Below are positions 6,807 to 12,233 of a stretch of DNA of 12,233 bases, one piece after another. The DNA is taken from contig CAMGSV010000055.1 in the NCBI GenBank assembly GCA_946061495.1, forward strand, positions 1-12,233. Reading direction: 5' to 3'. This stretch comes from an uncultured Spirochaetales bacterium. Its GTDB lineage: Bacteria; Spirochaetota; Spirochaetia; Treponematales; Treponemataceae. Within the stretch, counting starts at the first letter, position 1. Every line of letters starts with the position of its first letter. Below the pieces are notes generated by a model, which ran no database searches, was not told the DNA's origin, and worked only from the letters and a program-made list of their open reading frames with translations. Made by a program: the position numbers and the translations under genes.

Positions 6807-7635
6807 GAAATATCACCACGCTTTGTTGGAGAATGGTATCCTGACGATAGACAATGCGGGAATCCCCAGTAATGCGGACAAGTCTTCCAAACTGTCTGTT
6901 GCTATTGCTACTGGTATTGCACGGACCTTGATGGCAGAGACGGCAGAAAAGGCGGTTGGCCAGACATCGGGGGCGAAATTTGAGCTTGTCAACATGGAAT
7001 TCTTGTTGTGCACCTTTCCTAAGCTACAAAATATACGGCCAGGCAATTGGCACATTGTTAAATTGGGAAACCGCAATTCGATACGAGCTAGCAGTTTTGC
7101 CCAGTATGAGCATCTTGAATACCTCAGCAAGTTGACAGAGGCGGATGCACGTCTTGCGGCTAGCATGGGTAACGACTACATGGTGGCTCCTGATGTGGTC
7201 ATCTATCGGGATGCAGTAGAAGATTCCGAGATAAATGCGAGTTGCATTATTGTGGATGATGCCATTGCCCGCATGGCATATCTACGCAAGAAAAATGGCG
7301 GCCTCCCCATTCTTCATGCTTCTATTTCTGCAAAGTGGACGATGCGTAGCGACCGAGCCCAGAATTCTAGAACGGAGGCATTGGGGTTGATTCGCAATCG
7401 GAAGGGAAATCTGCCCCACATTGTGGTGGTGACCGGAGAGCCTCTTCCCAGTAGATTAGCCTCTTTGGCTTTGGGGACTGGAGACATCGACTGTATGTAT
7501 CACTTTGCATTGTATGAATTGGTTGCAGCTGTTCAGGCTACTGGTGCGGAGGATTCCATAGAATTGCTGGATGCTCTTATACAGGGTAAGCGGCTGAAAG
7601 ACATCAGTGATCTTCCCTTGGACTTGGCCGTTTGA
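6778..7635 (+). CDS. Type II restriction endonuclease, NgoMIV-like (predicted target GCCGGC)
   Basis: A 285-residue endonuclease, against 286 for NgoMIV of Neisseria gonorrhoeae, which cuts G^CCGGC as a tetramer. Residues matching the known NgoMIV active site appear one position earlier: Glu69 (GQTSGAKFE), Asp139 (VAPDVV), Lys186 (HASISAKW) and Glu200. The RSDR motif (190-193) fits the recognition Arg-(Asp)-Arg of the CCGG family. The C-terminus GKRLKDISDLPLDLAV matches my memory of NgoMIV almost exactly, so the protein is complete. ATG 6778 is chosen because AAGGAGG ends 9 bases upstream; it overlaps the methyltransferase gene by 29 bases. The last two bases of its TGA stop are the first bases of the right-hand 90-bp repeat. 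Specificity is inferred from family similarity. Confidence 0.94.
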   Translation: MESLLATERRKYHHALLENGILTIDNAGIPSNADKSSKLSVAIATGIARTLMAETAEKAVGQTSGAKFELVNMEFLLCTFPKLQNIRPGNWHIVKLGNRNSIRASSFAQYEHLEYLSKLTEADARLAASMGNDYMVAPDVVIYRDAVEDSEINASCIIVDDAIARMAYLRKKNGGLPILHASISAKWTMRSDRAQNSRTEALGLIRNRKGNLPHIVVVTGEPLPSRLASLALGTGDIDCMYHFALYELVAAVQATGAEDSIELLDALIQGKRLKDISDLPLDLAV

Positions 7636-7723
7636 CCTGCTGCTGGATCTGCGGGAAGTCCACGGGGACGGGGAGTGAGGAGGAAATGGCTTTGACGTGT
7701 GTTGAAATATGTGCTGGAGCGGG
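7634..7723 (+). repeat. 90-bp direct repeat, right copy
   Basis: Second copy of 5795-5884 (one mismatch at 7661). It starts within the endonuclease stop codon and contains a stranded fragment: the end of the upstream secreted-protein gene, a ribosome site, and the start of the methyltransferase gene. After 7723 the two loci have no similarity. Confidence 0.97.
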
Positions 7724-7745
7724 CTATGGTACTTGTGTTGTGTAG
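7686..7745 (+). pseudogene. Stranded methyltransferase 5' end (19-codon remnant)
   Basis: Within the right repeat the methyltransferase start is repeated with its ribosome site. It reads 12 native codons (MALTCVEICAGA) and then seven unrelated ones before TAG at 7743. Motif I is broken, so it cannot encode an enzyme. It could still be translated as a short peptide ahead of the toxin-antitoxin genes. Confidence 0.7.
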
Positions 7746-7791
7746 TTGTTTGTATTATGCTATTACTATAATCTGAATGTGTTATTATGCT
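7746..7791 (+). promoter_or_regulatory. Antitoxin-toxin promoter with flanking 9-bp direct repeats
   Basis: A consensus TATAAT (7767-7772) lies 40 bases before the antitoxin ATG; TTGTTT (7746-7751) is a weak -35 at 15 bases. The 9-mer TATTATGCT occurs at 7753-7761 and 7783-7791, 30 bp apart and on either side of the -10. This is a plausible operator pair for autorepression by the ribbon-helix-helix antitoxin. Confidence 0.5.
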
Positions 7792-7811
7792 TATGAGTGC
7801 GGGAGACTAAA

Positions 7812-8102
7812 ATGGCAGAGCAGGTATTAGTTCAGTTCAGAGCGGACAAGTCCTTGAAGCAGGAAGTGGCAGAAATTTATGAGGCTCTAGGGATGGATTT
7901 GCCCACAGCTTTCAGAATGTTCATGAAAAGAAGTGTTATTGAAAGGGGGCTTCCTTTTTCAGCTAACCTTTCGGAGGTGCCCATAACTCGGGAGCGGGCC
8001 GTTCAATCGTTCAGAGATTTACGAAATCAAGCCAAAGATGTCCCAGAAATGACCATCGATGAAATCAATGGTGAGATTGTGGCTGTCCGAGCGGGAAGGT
8101 AA
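7812..8102 (+). CDS. RelB/DinJ-family antitoxin
   Basis: A 96-residue protein. The N-terminal half has the ribbon-helix-helix layout of RelB/DinJ antitoxins: a short beta strand (VLVQFRADKSLKQ, 5-17), a helix (EVAEIYEALGM) and the signature LPTAFRMFMKRSVIERGLPF (about 30-49). The C-terminal part (about 50-96, ERAVQSFRDLRNQAKD, MTIDEINGEI) would wrap and neutralise the toxin. Start ATG 7812 follows GGGAG at 7801-7805; a GTG at 7797 is also in frame but overlaps that site. The toxin gene begins 8 bases after the stop, so the two form an operon. Such antitoxins usually repress their own promoter with the toxin as co-repressor. The partner is a PIN-domain protein instead of the more usual RelE/YafQ fold. 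Confidence 0.88.
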   Translation: MAEQVLVQFRADKSLKQEVAEIYEALGMDLPTAFRMFMKRSVIERGLPFSANLSEVPITRERAVQSFRDLRNQAKDVPEMTIDEINGEIVAVRAGR

Positions 8103-8110
8103 ATGGCTCT

Positions 8111-8533
8111 ATGGTTTATTATGCAGTTATAGACACGAATGTGCTTGTTTCTGCACTCTTATCAAAGAAAAGTGACTCTGCTACTGTACAGGTAATGGAA
8201 GCAGTGTTTGAAGGTAAGCTCATTCCATTATACCATAGGGATATTATTGCGGAATATAATGAAGTTCTTCATAGAGAAAGATTCCACTTTCAGGAAGTGA
8301 CAATCAAGTTGTTTCTTGATGCCATGAAACAATTCGGCAGGGAGGTTTTTCCAACGCCAACAGGCGAGATTCTGCTAGATCAAGATGACTTGATATTTTA
8401 TGAGGTTGCCATGGAGAGCCAACAAGATAGTGCCTATCTTGTAACAGGTAACATGAAGCACTACCCTGTTCGAAAATTCATTGTCACACCAGCGCAGATG
8501 ATGGAAATCTTGGACGGAAAGCCCGCTGAATGA
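8111..8533 (+). CDS. PIN-domain toxin (VapC-like / COG1569 type)
   Basis: A 140-residue PIN-domain ribonuclease, predicted to cleave RNA and stop growth when free of its antitoxin. It starts with the classic IDTNVLVSALLS (Asp8, Asn10). Other acidic residues are Glu45 (IIAEYNEVLH) and the Asp90-Asp93 cluster (LDQDDLIFYEVA); LVTGNMKHYP (about 110-119) matches the conserved VTGNxxHFP end of the 'putative toxin-antitoxin system toxin component, PIN family' group. The start is ATG 8111 with GGGAAGG about 11 bases upstream; an ATG at 8103 is out of frame. It is convergent with apbE, 39 bases apart with no clear terminator. The RNA target is unknown. Confidence 0.9.
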   Translation: MVYYAVIDTNVLVSALLSKKSDSATVQVMEAVFEGKLIPLYHRDIIAEYNEVLHRERFHFQEVTIKLFLDAMKQFGREVFPTPTGEILLDQDDLIFYEVAMESQQDSAYLVTGNMKHYPVRKFIVTPAQMMEILDGKPAE

Positions 8534-8572
8534 ACCTCCCGTCTGAAAAACTCATTGCTTGCGAGAAACAGC

Positions 8573-9607
8573 TTACTCCGCCAGCTGGTAGCTGCTGGTC
8601 ACGACGGAAAGCTGGTCTGCTATTCCGCTGGTGGGATAGACCAGCTTGTCCTCCCCGATGATGACGCCTTCCGCATCCTCTGATTCCAGCAGCGCCAGTC
8701 CCTTCTCCCGCGCCAGCAGGAATACGGAGGTGGAAAGGGCATCCGCCAGCAGGGAGCTTTTGCTGACGATGGTGACGGACTGGATGTCGTTCCAGACTGG
8801 ATAGCCCGTAGCTGGATTCAGAATGTGATGGTAGCGAATGCCGTCTTGCTCAAAGAACCGCTCGTACATGCCAGAGGTCACCACGCTGCGGTCCTGGACT
8901 GTCAGGGCCAGTGCGGGGCTTCCGCCTGGTTGTGCGGGATCCTTCACTCCCACCCGCCAGGTGGAGCCGTCGGCCTTTGTTCCGAAGGCGTAGATATTGC
9001 CCCCCAAGTCAAAGAGGCCCCGCTTTAGGCCAGCTTTCTGGGCTATGGCCACCAGCTGGTCGGCGGCATATCCCTTGGCAATGCCCCCGAGATCCAAGGC
9101 CATGCCCTGCTTGGGCAGGTAGACAGTTCCTTGTTCCAGATTCAGTTCCACCAGGCGGTAGTCCACCAGGGAGCGGGCGTGGTCAATGGCCTCCTGGGAG
9201 GGCACGTGGCTGTTGTCGCCACCAATGTCCCACAAATCCACCAGGGGCCCAATGGTGGGGTCAAAGGCACCGCCAGTTTTTTTTGCAATGTCCAGTGCTT
9301 GCTGCAGCACCAGCAGCACCTCCTCTGGTACTGCCACCGCCGCAATGCCCGCCGCTTGGTTCACTTGGGAGATGGTGCTGGCGGCAAGCCGCACGCTGAA
9401 CACCTGCTCTATCTCCTTGAGCCGCTGAAACAGTGCCGTGTACAAGTCGATGGTGCCACCATCAAACAGATTGATGGTGCAAACGGTGCCCAGATGCAGC
9501 TGGGTCTGGGGCGGAAGGGCTTCCTTTTGGCAGCTCCACAGCAGCAACGATAGGATGATGAGTACCAGGAGTGCGGGTGATTTTAATCGTAATTTAATGA
9601 ATTCCAT
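8573..9607 (-). CDS. apbE: FAD:protein FMN transferase ApbE, lipoprotein
   Basis: A 344-residue flavin transferase that links FMN to Ser/Thr of extracytoplasmic flavoproteins such as RnfG/RnfD or NqrB/C subunits, with Mg2+ and FAD. The treponemal homologue Ftp has also been described as an FAD pyrophosphatase. Residues 1-26 are a lipoprotein signal with lipobox-like LLWSC (Cys26). ApbE blocks appear in order: GGAFDPTIGPLVDLW (112-126), LDLGGIAKGYAADQL (171-185), FDLGGNIYAFG (199-209), HHILNPATGYP (260-270) and ADALSTSVF (288-296). The start codon is the only ATG near the signal peptide; there is no Shine-Dalgarno site, and a TATACT box ends 9 bases upstream, suggesting a near-leaderless mRNA. 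It stands alone, convergent with the PIN toxin gene. Confidence 0.95.
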   Translation of the reverse strand: MEFIKLRLKSPALLVLIILSLLLWSCQKEALPPQTQLHLGTVCTINLFDGGTIDLYTALFQRLKEIEQVFSVRLAASTISQVNQAAGIAAVAVPEEVLLVLQQALDIAKKTGGAFDPTIGPLVDLWDIGGDNSHVPSQEAIDHARSLVDYRLVELNLEQGTVYLPKQGMALDLGGIAKGYAADQLVAIAQKAGLKRGLFDLGGNIYAFGTKADGSTWRVGVKDPAQPGGSPALALTVQDRSVVTSGMYERFFEQDGIRYHHILNPATGYPVWNDIQSVTIVSKSSLLADALSTSVFLLAREKGLALLESEDAEGVIIGEDKLVYPTSGIADQLSVVTSSYQLAE

Positions 9608-9616
9608 GATATGTAC

Positions 9617-9634
9617 AGTATAATGAAAAAAAAA
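9617..9634 (-). promoter_or_regulatory. apbE promoter: T9-N3-TATACT, near-leaderless
   Basis: On the minus strand a T9 run (9626-9634) is followed by three bases and TATACT (9617-9622). The ATG is 9 bases after the -10, leaving a leader of about 3 bases. No convincing -35 is seen. The T9 run is long enough to vary in length by slippage. Confidence 0.55.
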
Positions 9635-9677
9635 GAATTATGATAGAATGAGGAAACTGGTGAACAAAGGCGTCTGC

Positions 9678-9853
9678 ATGAAACTACATCATCCTTCGGA
9701 ACATATTGGCGATGCAGAGCAATCATTGCAGCTACTGCGAGAGGGGAACCGGCGCTTTGTGCAAGGCCAGCGTGGTGGGCCTACTACGACATTGCCTCCG
9801 GTCAGGTGGAATGGCTGGCGGACAGGATTGTCAGGGGCTACCCCTCGGATTGA
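9678..9853 (+). pseudogene. Beta-carbonic anhydrase remnant with central deletion
   Basis: The ATG at 9678 has AAAGG 7 bases upstream and a possible -10 (TATGAT, 9639-9644). It begins with a carbonic-anhydrase N-terminus (SLQLLREGNRRFVQGQ; the family pattern is ALxxLxEGNxRFV). From about 9776, in another frame, comes the family C-terminus (AYYDIASGQVEWL) ending at TGA 9851-9853. The roughly 130-150 residues between, which hold the Cys-x-Asp-x-Arg and His-x-x-Cys zinc site, are missing. The enzyme, which interconverts CO2 and bicarbonate, is therefore lost here. The junction lies near 9766-9780. The surviving promoter-like sequence suggests recent decay. The reading frame continuing from the N-terminus to 9899 encodes no recognisable sequence after the junction. 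Confidence 0.78.
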
Positions 9854-9901
9854 TGCGAATGCAACGACCTGGCCAGACGCTTGGGCGGCGAATAATTAAA
9901 G

Positions 9902-9940
9902 GGGGCGTTCACCGCTCAAGGTGAATGCCCCGTGCTTTTT
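9902..9940. terminator. Bidirectional rho-independent terminator
   Basis: Twelve-base arms (9902-9913 and 9920-9931) pair with a single G-U or A-C mismatch around a 6-base loop. T5 follows on the plus strand (9936-9940) and a T/A-rich stretch follows on the minus strand. It closes the minus-strand acyltransferase gene (stop 28 bases away) and would also end plus-strand transcription through the carbonic-anhydrase remnant. Confidence 0.85.
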
Positions 9941-9959
9941 CAGTGGACAGCCCCTTCGT

Positions 9960-10916
9960 TTATTTTGCCGCCGCCAGTCGCTTCTGGTACTCTGGCTCCA
10001 TGGCATCGTGCTGTTTTTCCAGCAGCTCCATGATTTTGTCGGCAGTGGCTTGTTTGGGGTCAATGCCCTGCTCCTCGGGCTGGGCTCCCAGGCTTTCAAT
10101 CACCTGGTTGCGGAAGGATTTGCAGTCAATTACCTCACTTGCTGTCATGATGATGATGTCGTTGCACACGAGGTCTGATAACATGTCATTGGGGGTCTCT
10201 GGATTGATGCGCAAGCAGTTGCCGTTGGTGGAGATTAAAATCATCACATCGAACATTCGCAGATAGGAGTCGATTTCTCGCAGACCCCGCTTTGTTTCTG
10301 GGTTGCCGGGGCGGTAGCGGGTACCACTGGGGAATACCAAAATGGTCTGGCCACGTTTTTTTGCTGCATCCATGGCCCGCATGGATGCCATGTTGATTTT
10401 GCGGCTTTTGGCTTCCTCGGCAGCATGCTCCTCTGGGTTGGTGTGGGCAGCAAGACTGCGGCTGGGATAGATGACAATGCGGGTAAATCCCTCTGCCCAG
10501 GCCTTGACCATGGGGTTTTCCTCGTTCAGCTTCATGCCTGCCATGGCGACAATGCGGCTGGACAAATCCTTGCCTTCCTCGGAGTCATGGTCCAGCAGAT
10601 AGCACAACACCGGCAGATCCATGTTGCTGTAGTGTTCCATCAGAATGAGGCCGCGTTTGCCTGCCTTCAGCTGGTTCAGGAATTCCAAGAAGTTTTCTCT
10701 ATTTCCCAAGCCAGAGCCCGGCAAGAGATTCTCCTCTACCATGGAGTCCATAATCTTTCGTGTGCCAGGATTCCATTCCTGATAGACGTTGGTGTCATCA
10801 ATCTTGTCTGCTGCTTGGGCGAGTCGTGCCAACTCCCCAAAATAGTGTCCATAGTGCTGGCCTAATGGTGTGCCTTCCATAAAAAGTGCAACTCCTGTTC
10901 TTGTGTTGTTATTCAT
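9960..10916 (-). CDS. PlsB/PlsC-superfamily acyltransferase
   Basis: A 318-residue glycerophospholipid acyltransferase-like protein, which would transfer a fatty acyl group to glycerol-3-phosphate or lysophosphatidate at the membrane. The HX4D catalytic motif is His95-Asp100 (EHYSNMDLP). The substrate block is FPSGTRYRPG (195-204), where the usual EGTR is SGTR, closer to plastid-type glycerol-3-phosphate acyltransferases. There is no obvious transmembrane helix, so it is probably peripheral. The start at 10916 is the longest, but Met13 (10880) is a serious alternative. It has AGGAG 11 bases upstream, and the promoter (TTGACA at 10943-10948, -10 at 10920-10925) would place transcription start on or after the first ATG. 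A strong terminator follows. The exact substrate is not certain. Confidence 0.88.
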   Translation of the reverse strand: MNNNTRTGVALFMEGTPLGQHYGHYFGELARLAQAADKIDDTNVYQEWNPGTRKIMDSMVEENLLPGSGLGNRENFLEFLNQLKAGKRGLILMEHYSNMDLPVLCYLLDHDSEEGKDLSSRIVAMAGMKLNEENPMVKAWAEGFTRIVIYPSRSLAAHTNPEEHAAEEAKSRKINMASMRAMDAAKKRGQTILVFPSGTRYRPGNPETKRGLREIDSYLRMFDVMILISTNGNCLRINPETPNDMLSDLVCNDIIIMTASEVIDCKSFRNQVIESLGAQPEEQGIDPKQATADKIMELLEKQHDAMEPEYQKRLAAAK

Positions 10917-10919
10917 GTA

Positions 10920-10948
10920 AATTTAACCCGATTCTACCCATGTGTCAA
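10920..10948 (-). promoter_or_regulatory. Acyltransferase promoter, canonical -35
   Basis: On the minus strand a perfect TTGACA (10943-10948) is followed by a 17-base spacer and TAAATT (10920-10925). The -10 ends only 3 bases before the ATG at 10916, which favours initiation at the internal Met13. Confidence 0.6.
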
Positions 10949-10974
10949 GTTTTAGCGGTTTACGGATTTATTTG

Positions 10975-10988
10975 TTTTTGACTATATT
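10975..10988 (+). promoter_or_regulatory. AI-2E-family gene promoter: T5-N3-TATATT, leaderless
   Basis: A T5 run (10975-10979), three bases, then TATATT (10983-10988). The -10 ends 7 bases before the ATG at 10996, so transcription should start at or next to the A of ATG. There is no Shine-Dalgarno site. Confidence 0.55.
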
Positions 10989-10995
10989 TTAAATC

Positions 10996-12102
10996 ATGGA
11001 TAACAAGAAAACCCTCCAGACTGTTTTTATTTTCGCTCTGTTTGCTGTAATGTTTGTGTTGATTGTCAGTATGCTTCGTCCCTTCTTTACGGTGATTTTA
11101 TGGACCATGCTGCTCTACGTGCTGTTCAATCCTCTGCACGGTAGGCTGGAGAAACGGTTGGATTCCTCCAAGAAAATGTACGAAATCAAACGTCACGGTC
11201 TGGCGGGATGCTTTGCGGTGGGCATTCTCCTGCTGATTGTGGGACCGCTGGTGGGCATCTGCTTCATGCTGGTGCAGCAGTTGGTTTCGTTCTTGGGGGA
11301 TGTGGAGGCTTTTATCTCTGCCAATCCGGATTTCTTTGTGAATTCATCGCTGGGAAAGACCGTCGCAGGCCTGGTGGAGGATATGGGCATCCAGTTCATT
11401 GACTTGCAGAACCTGAACCTTCGTTCCGATGTGCTGGGATTTGTCCAGCAGTACAGCTCCAAGCTTTTGGCCATGGGAACAAGTCTCATCAGTGGTACGG
11501 GCCATCTGGTGGTGTCCATGCTCTTTGTCATCTTTGCCCTGTATTTCTGTTTTCTGGACGGCCGTTACCTTGCCTCCCTGCTGGGGCGTGCCATTCCCAT
11601 TGACCCCAAATACATGACAACCTTGATGAACAAGTTTGTGGAGATTACCCGCCACCTGTTTTCCGGCTACATCCTGGTGGCTCTGTATCAGGGTGTGGCC
11701 GCCTTTGTCATCATGCTGATTTTTGGGGTGGAAGGGGCGCTGCTCTTTTCCGTAGTTCTGATGTTCGCCTCATTCATTCCTTTGGTTGGGGCTGCCATCG
11801 TGTGGGTGCCCATTGGAATTGTCCTCTTTATCACTGATTCTGCCGTAAAAGGTATCCTCTTCCTGGTGATTTGCGGTGTCTGTGTCAGCTTTCTGGATAA
11901 TTTCCTCCGCCCTCTGTTCCTTAAGGATAGGATTCACGTGCATCCTCTGGTGATTTTCTTTGCGATTTTGGGTGGAATCCAGGTCTTTGGTCTCAACGGG
12001 CTGCTGGTGGGTCCCATGATTGTCATTCTGTTCTTTACCGTGCTGGACATGCTGGTGCATACTGAGTCCAAGGAATTGACGATGGATGGGGAGGAGGGCT
12101 AG
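10996..12102 (+). CDS. AI-2E / PerM-family transporter
   Basis: A 368-residue polytopic inner-membrane protein of the AI-2E family transporter (TqsA/YdiK/PerM-like, formerly UPF0118) group. N-terminal helices span about 8-47 (FIFALFAVMFVLIVSML, PFFTVILWTMLLYVLF, then NPLHGRLEKRL). There is a third helix near 70-100, a soluble segment of about 100-165, and a helix-rich C-terminal half. That half carries the family signatures in FLDGRYLASLL, SGYILVALYQGVAAF, FASFIPLVGAAIVWVP (about 255-273), FLDNFLRPLFLKDRIHVHPLVIF and GLNGLLVGPMIVILF. Proposed roles in the family include efflux of autoinducer-2 or sodium/proton exchange; the substrate here is unknown. It is transcribed divergently from the acyltransferase, with 79 bases between the annotated starts. 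Confidence 0.95.
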   Translation: MDNKKTLQTVFIFALFAVMFVLIVSMLRPFFTVILWTMLLYVLFNPLHGRLEKRLDSSKKMYEIKRHGLAGCFAVGILLLIVGPLVGICFMLVQQLVSFLGDVEAFISANPDFFVNSSLGKTVAGLVEDMGIQFIDLQNLNLRSDVLGFVQQYSSKLLAMGTSLISGTGHLVVSMLFVIFALYFCFLDGRYLASLLGRAIPIDPKYMTTLMNKFVEITRHLFSGYILVALYQGVAAFVIMLIFGVEGALLFSVVLMFASFIPLVGAAIVWVPIGIVLFITDSAVKGILFLVICGVCVSFLDNFLRPLFLKDRIHVHPLVIFFAILGGIQVFGLNGLLVGPMIVILFFTVLDMLVHTESKELTMDGEEG

Positions 12103-12113
12103 GCTTTGGCCAC

Positions 12114-12143
12114 TTGTCCACACAGGGGAAAAATCTGTATATT
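12114..12143 (+). promoter_or_regulatory. Candidate promoter of the last gene
   Basis: TTGTCC (12114-12119), an 18-base spacer and TATATT (12138-12143) preceded by TG. It would give a leader of about 48 bases to the ATG at 12198. It lacks the T-run seen at other promoters here. Confidence 0.45.
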
Positions 12144-12197
12144 TATTGAAAGGTGTGGCTGGAATGCCCCCTGATTGTGCTTGAATGGGAGGTCTAG

Positions 12198-12233
12198 ATG
12201 AAGACAGGATTGAAGGTGCTGCTGATTGTAGTG
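12198..12233 (+). CDS. Start of a secreted or membrane protein (3' end off the window)
   Basis: Twelve codons are visible (MKTGLKVLLIVV), a basic then hydrophobic start typical of a signal peptide or membrane anchor. GGGAGG at 12187-12192 ends 5 bases before the ATG, which supports a real start. Nothing can be said of function. Confidence 0.6.
   Translation, partial: MKTGLKVLLIVV

Noticed and set aside
5795..7723. 90-bp repeats as ends of an insertion sequence, integron or phage attachment site
   Set aside because: They are direct, not inverted; there is no transposase or integrase in the window; and they contain coding sequence of the adjacent genes.
8911..9553. Plus-strand reading frames opposite apbE
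   Set aside because: They are antisense to a gene with clear ApbE motifs along its whole length and have no ribosome sites or domains.
9771..9899. A functional small protein continuing from the carbonic-anhydrase start to 9899
   Set aside because: After the junction the residues match no family, while the other frame carries the true carbonic-anhydrase C-terminus, so this is a frameshifted tail.

Overview
The window looks like chromosome of a host-associated spirochaete, most likely a Treponema or close relative. This is an inference from three things: two tandem secreted beta-barrel-like paralogues of a type I associate with treponemes, an ApbE protein made as a lipoprotein, and a generally spirochaete-like gene mix. 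There is no rRNA, tRNA, CRISPR array or transposase in the window.

Layout, left to right. (1) 1-2480, minus strand: two tandem paralogous outer-membrane-type proteins. The downstream copy runs off the left edge. They share a promoter region with a leader hairpin. (2) 2481-2725: divergent intergenic region with a G-rich, G-quadruplex-like tract and the promoter of the next gene. (3) 2726-5839, plus strand, GC-rich: a Campylobacter Ctb-like group III truncated haemoglobin, rsmE (16S rRNA m3U1498 methyltransferase), an HExxH metallopeptidase-like coiled-coil protein and a secreted Leu/Gly-rich protein of unknown function. The last three are tightly coupled. (4) 5795-8533: a less GC-rich accessory island. 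It holds a complete NgoMIV-like type II restriction-modification pair (predicted target GCCGGC) bracketed by two 90-bp direct repeats with one mismatch, followed by a RelB/DinJ-like antitoxin paired with a PIN-domain toxin. (5) 8573-9607, minus: apbE. (6) 9678-9853, plus: the two ends of a beta-carbonic anhydrase gene with the catalytic middle deleted, followed by a strong bidirectional terminator. (7) 9960-10916, minus: a PlsB/PlsC-superfamily acyltransferase, divergent from (8) an AI-2E/PerM-family membrane protein on the plus strand. (9) 12198 onward: the first codons of a further secreted or membrane protein.

The main observations beyond gene calls are these. The restriction-modification operon sits between long direct repeats that include both the end of the upstream gene and the first 12 codons of the methyltransferase, so the whole pair could be lost or amplified by one homologous exchange. 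Four promoters share the architecture T(5-9)-N3-TATAYT with exactly three bases between the T-run and the -10 box. In three of them the -10 lies only 7-9 bases before the start codon, which predicts leaderless or near-leaderless mRNAs. The island combines two addiction-type modules (restriction-modification and toxin-antitoxin), consistent with a self-stabilising accessory insertion between ordinary housekeeping genes.
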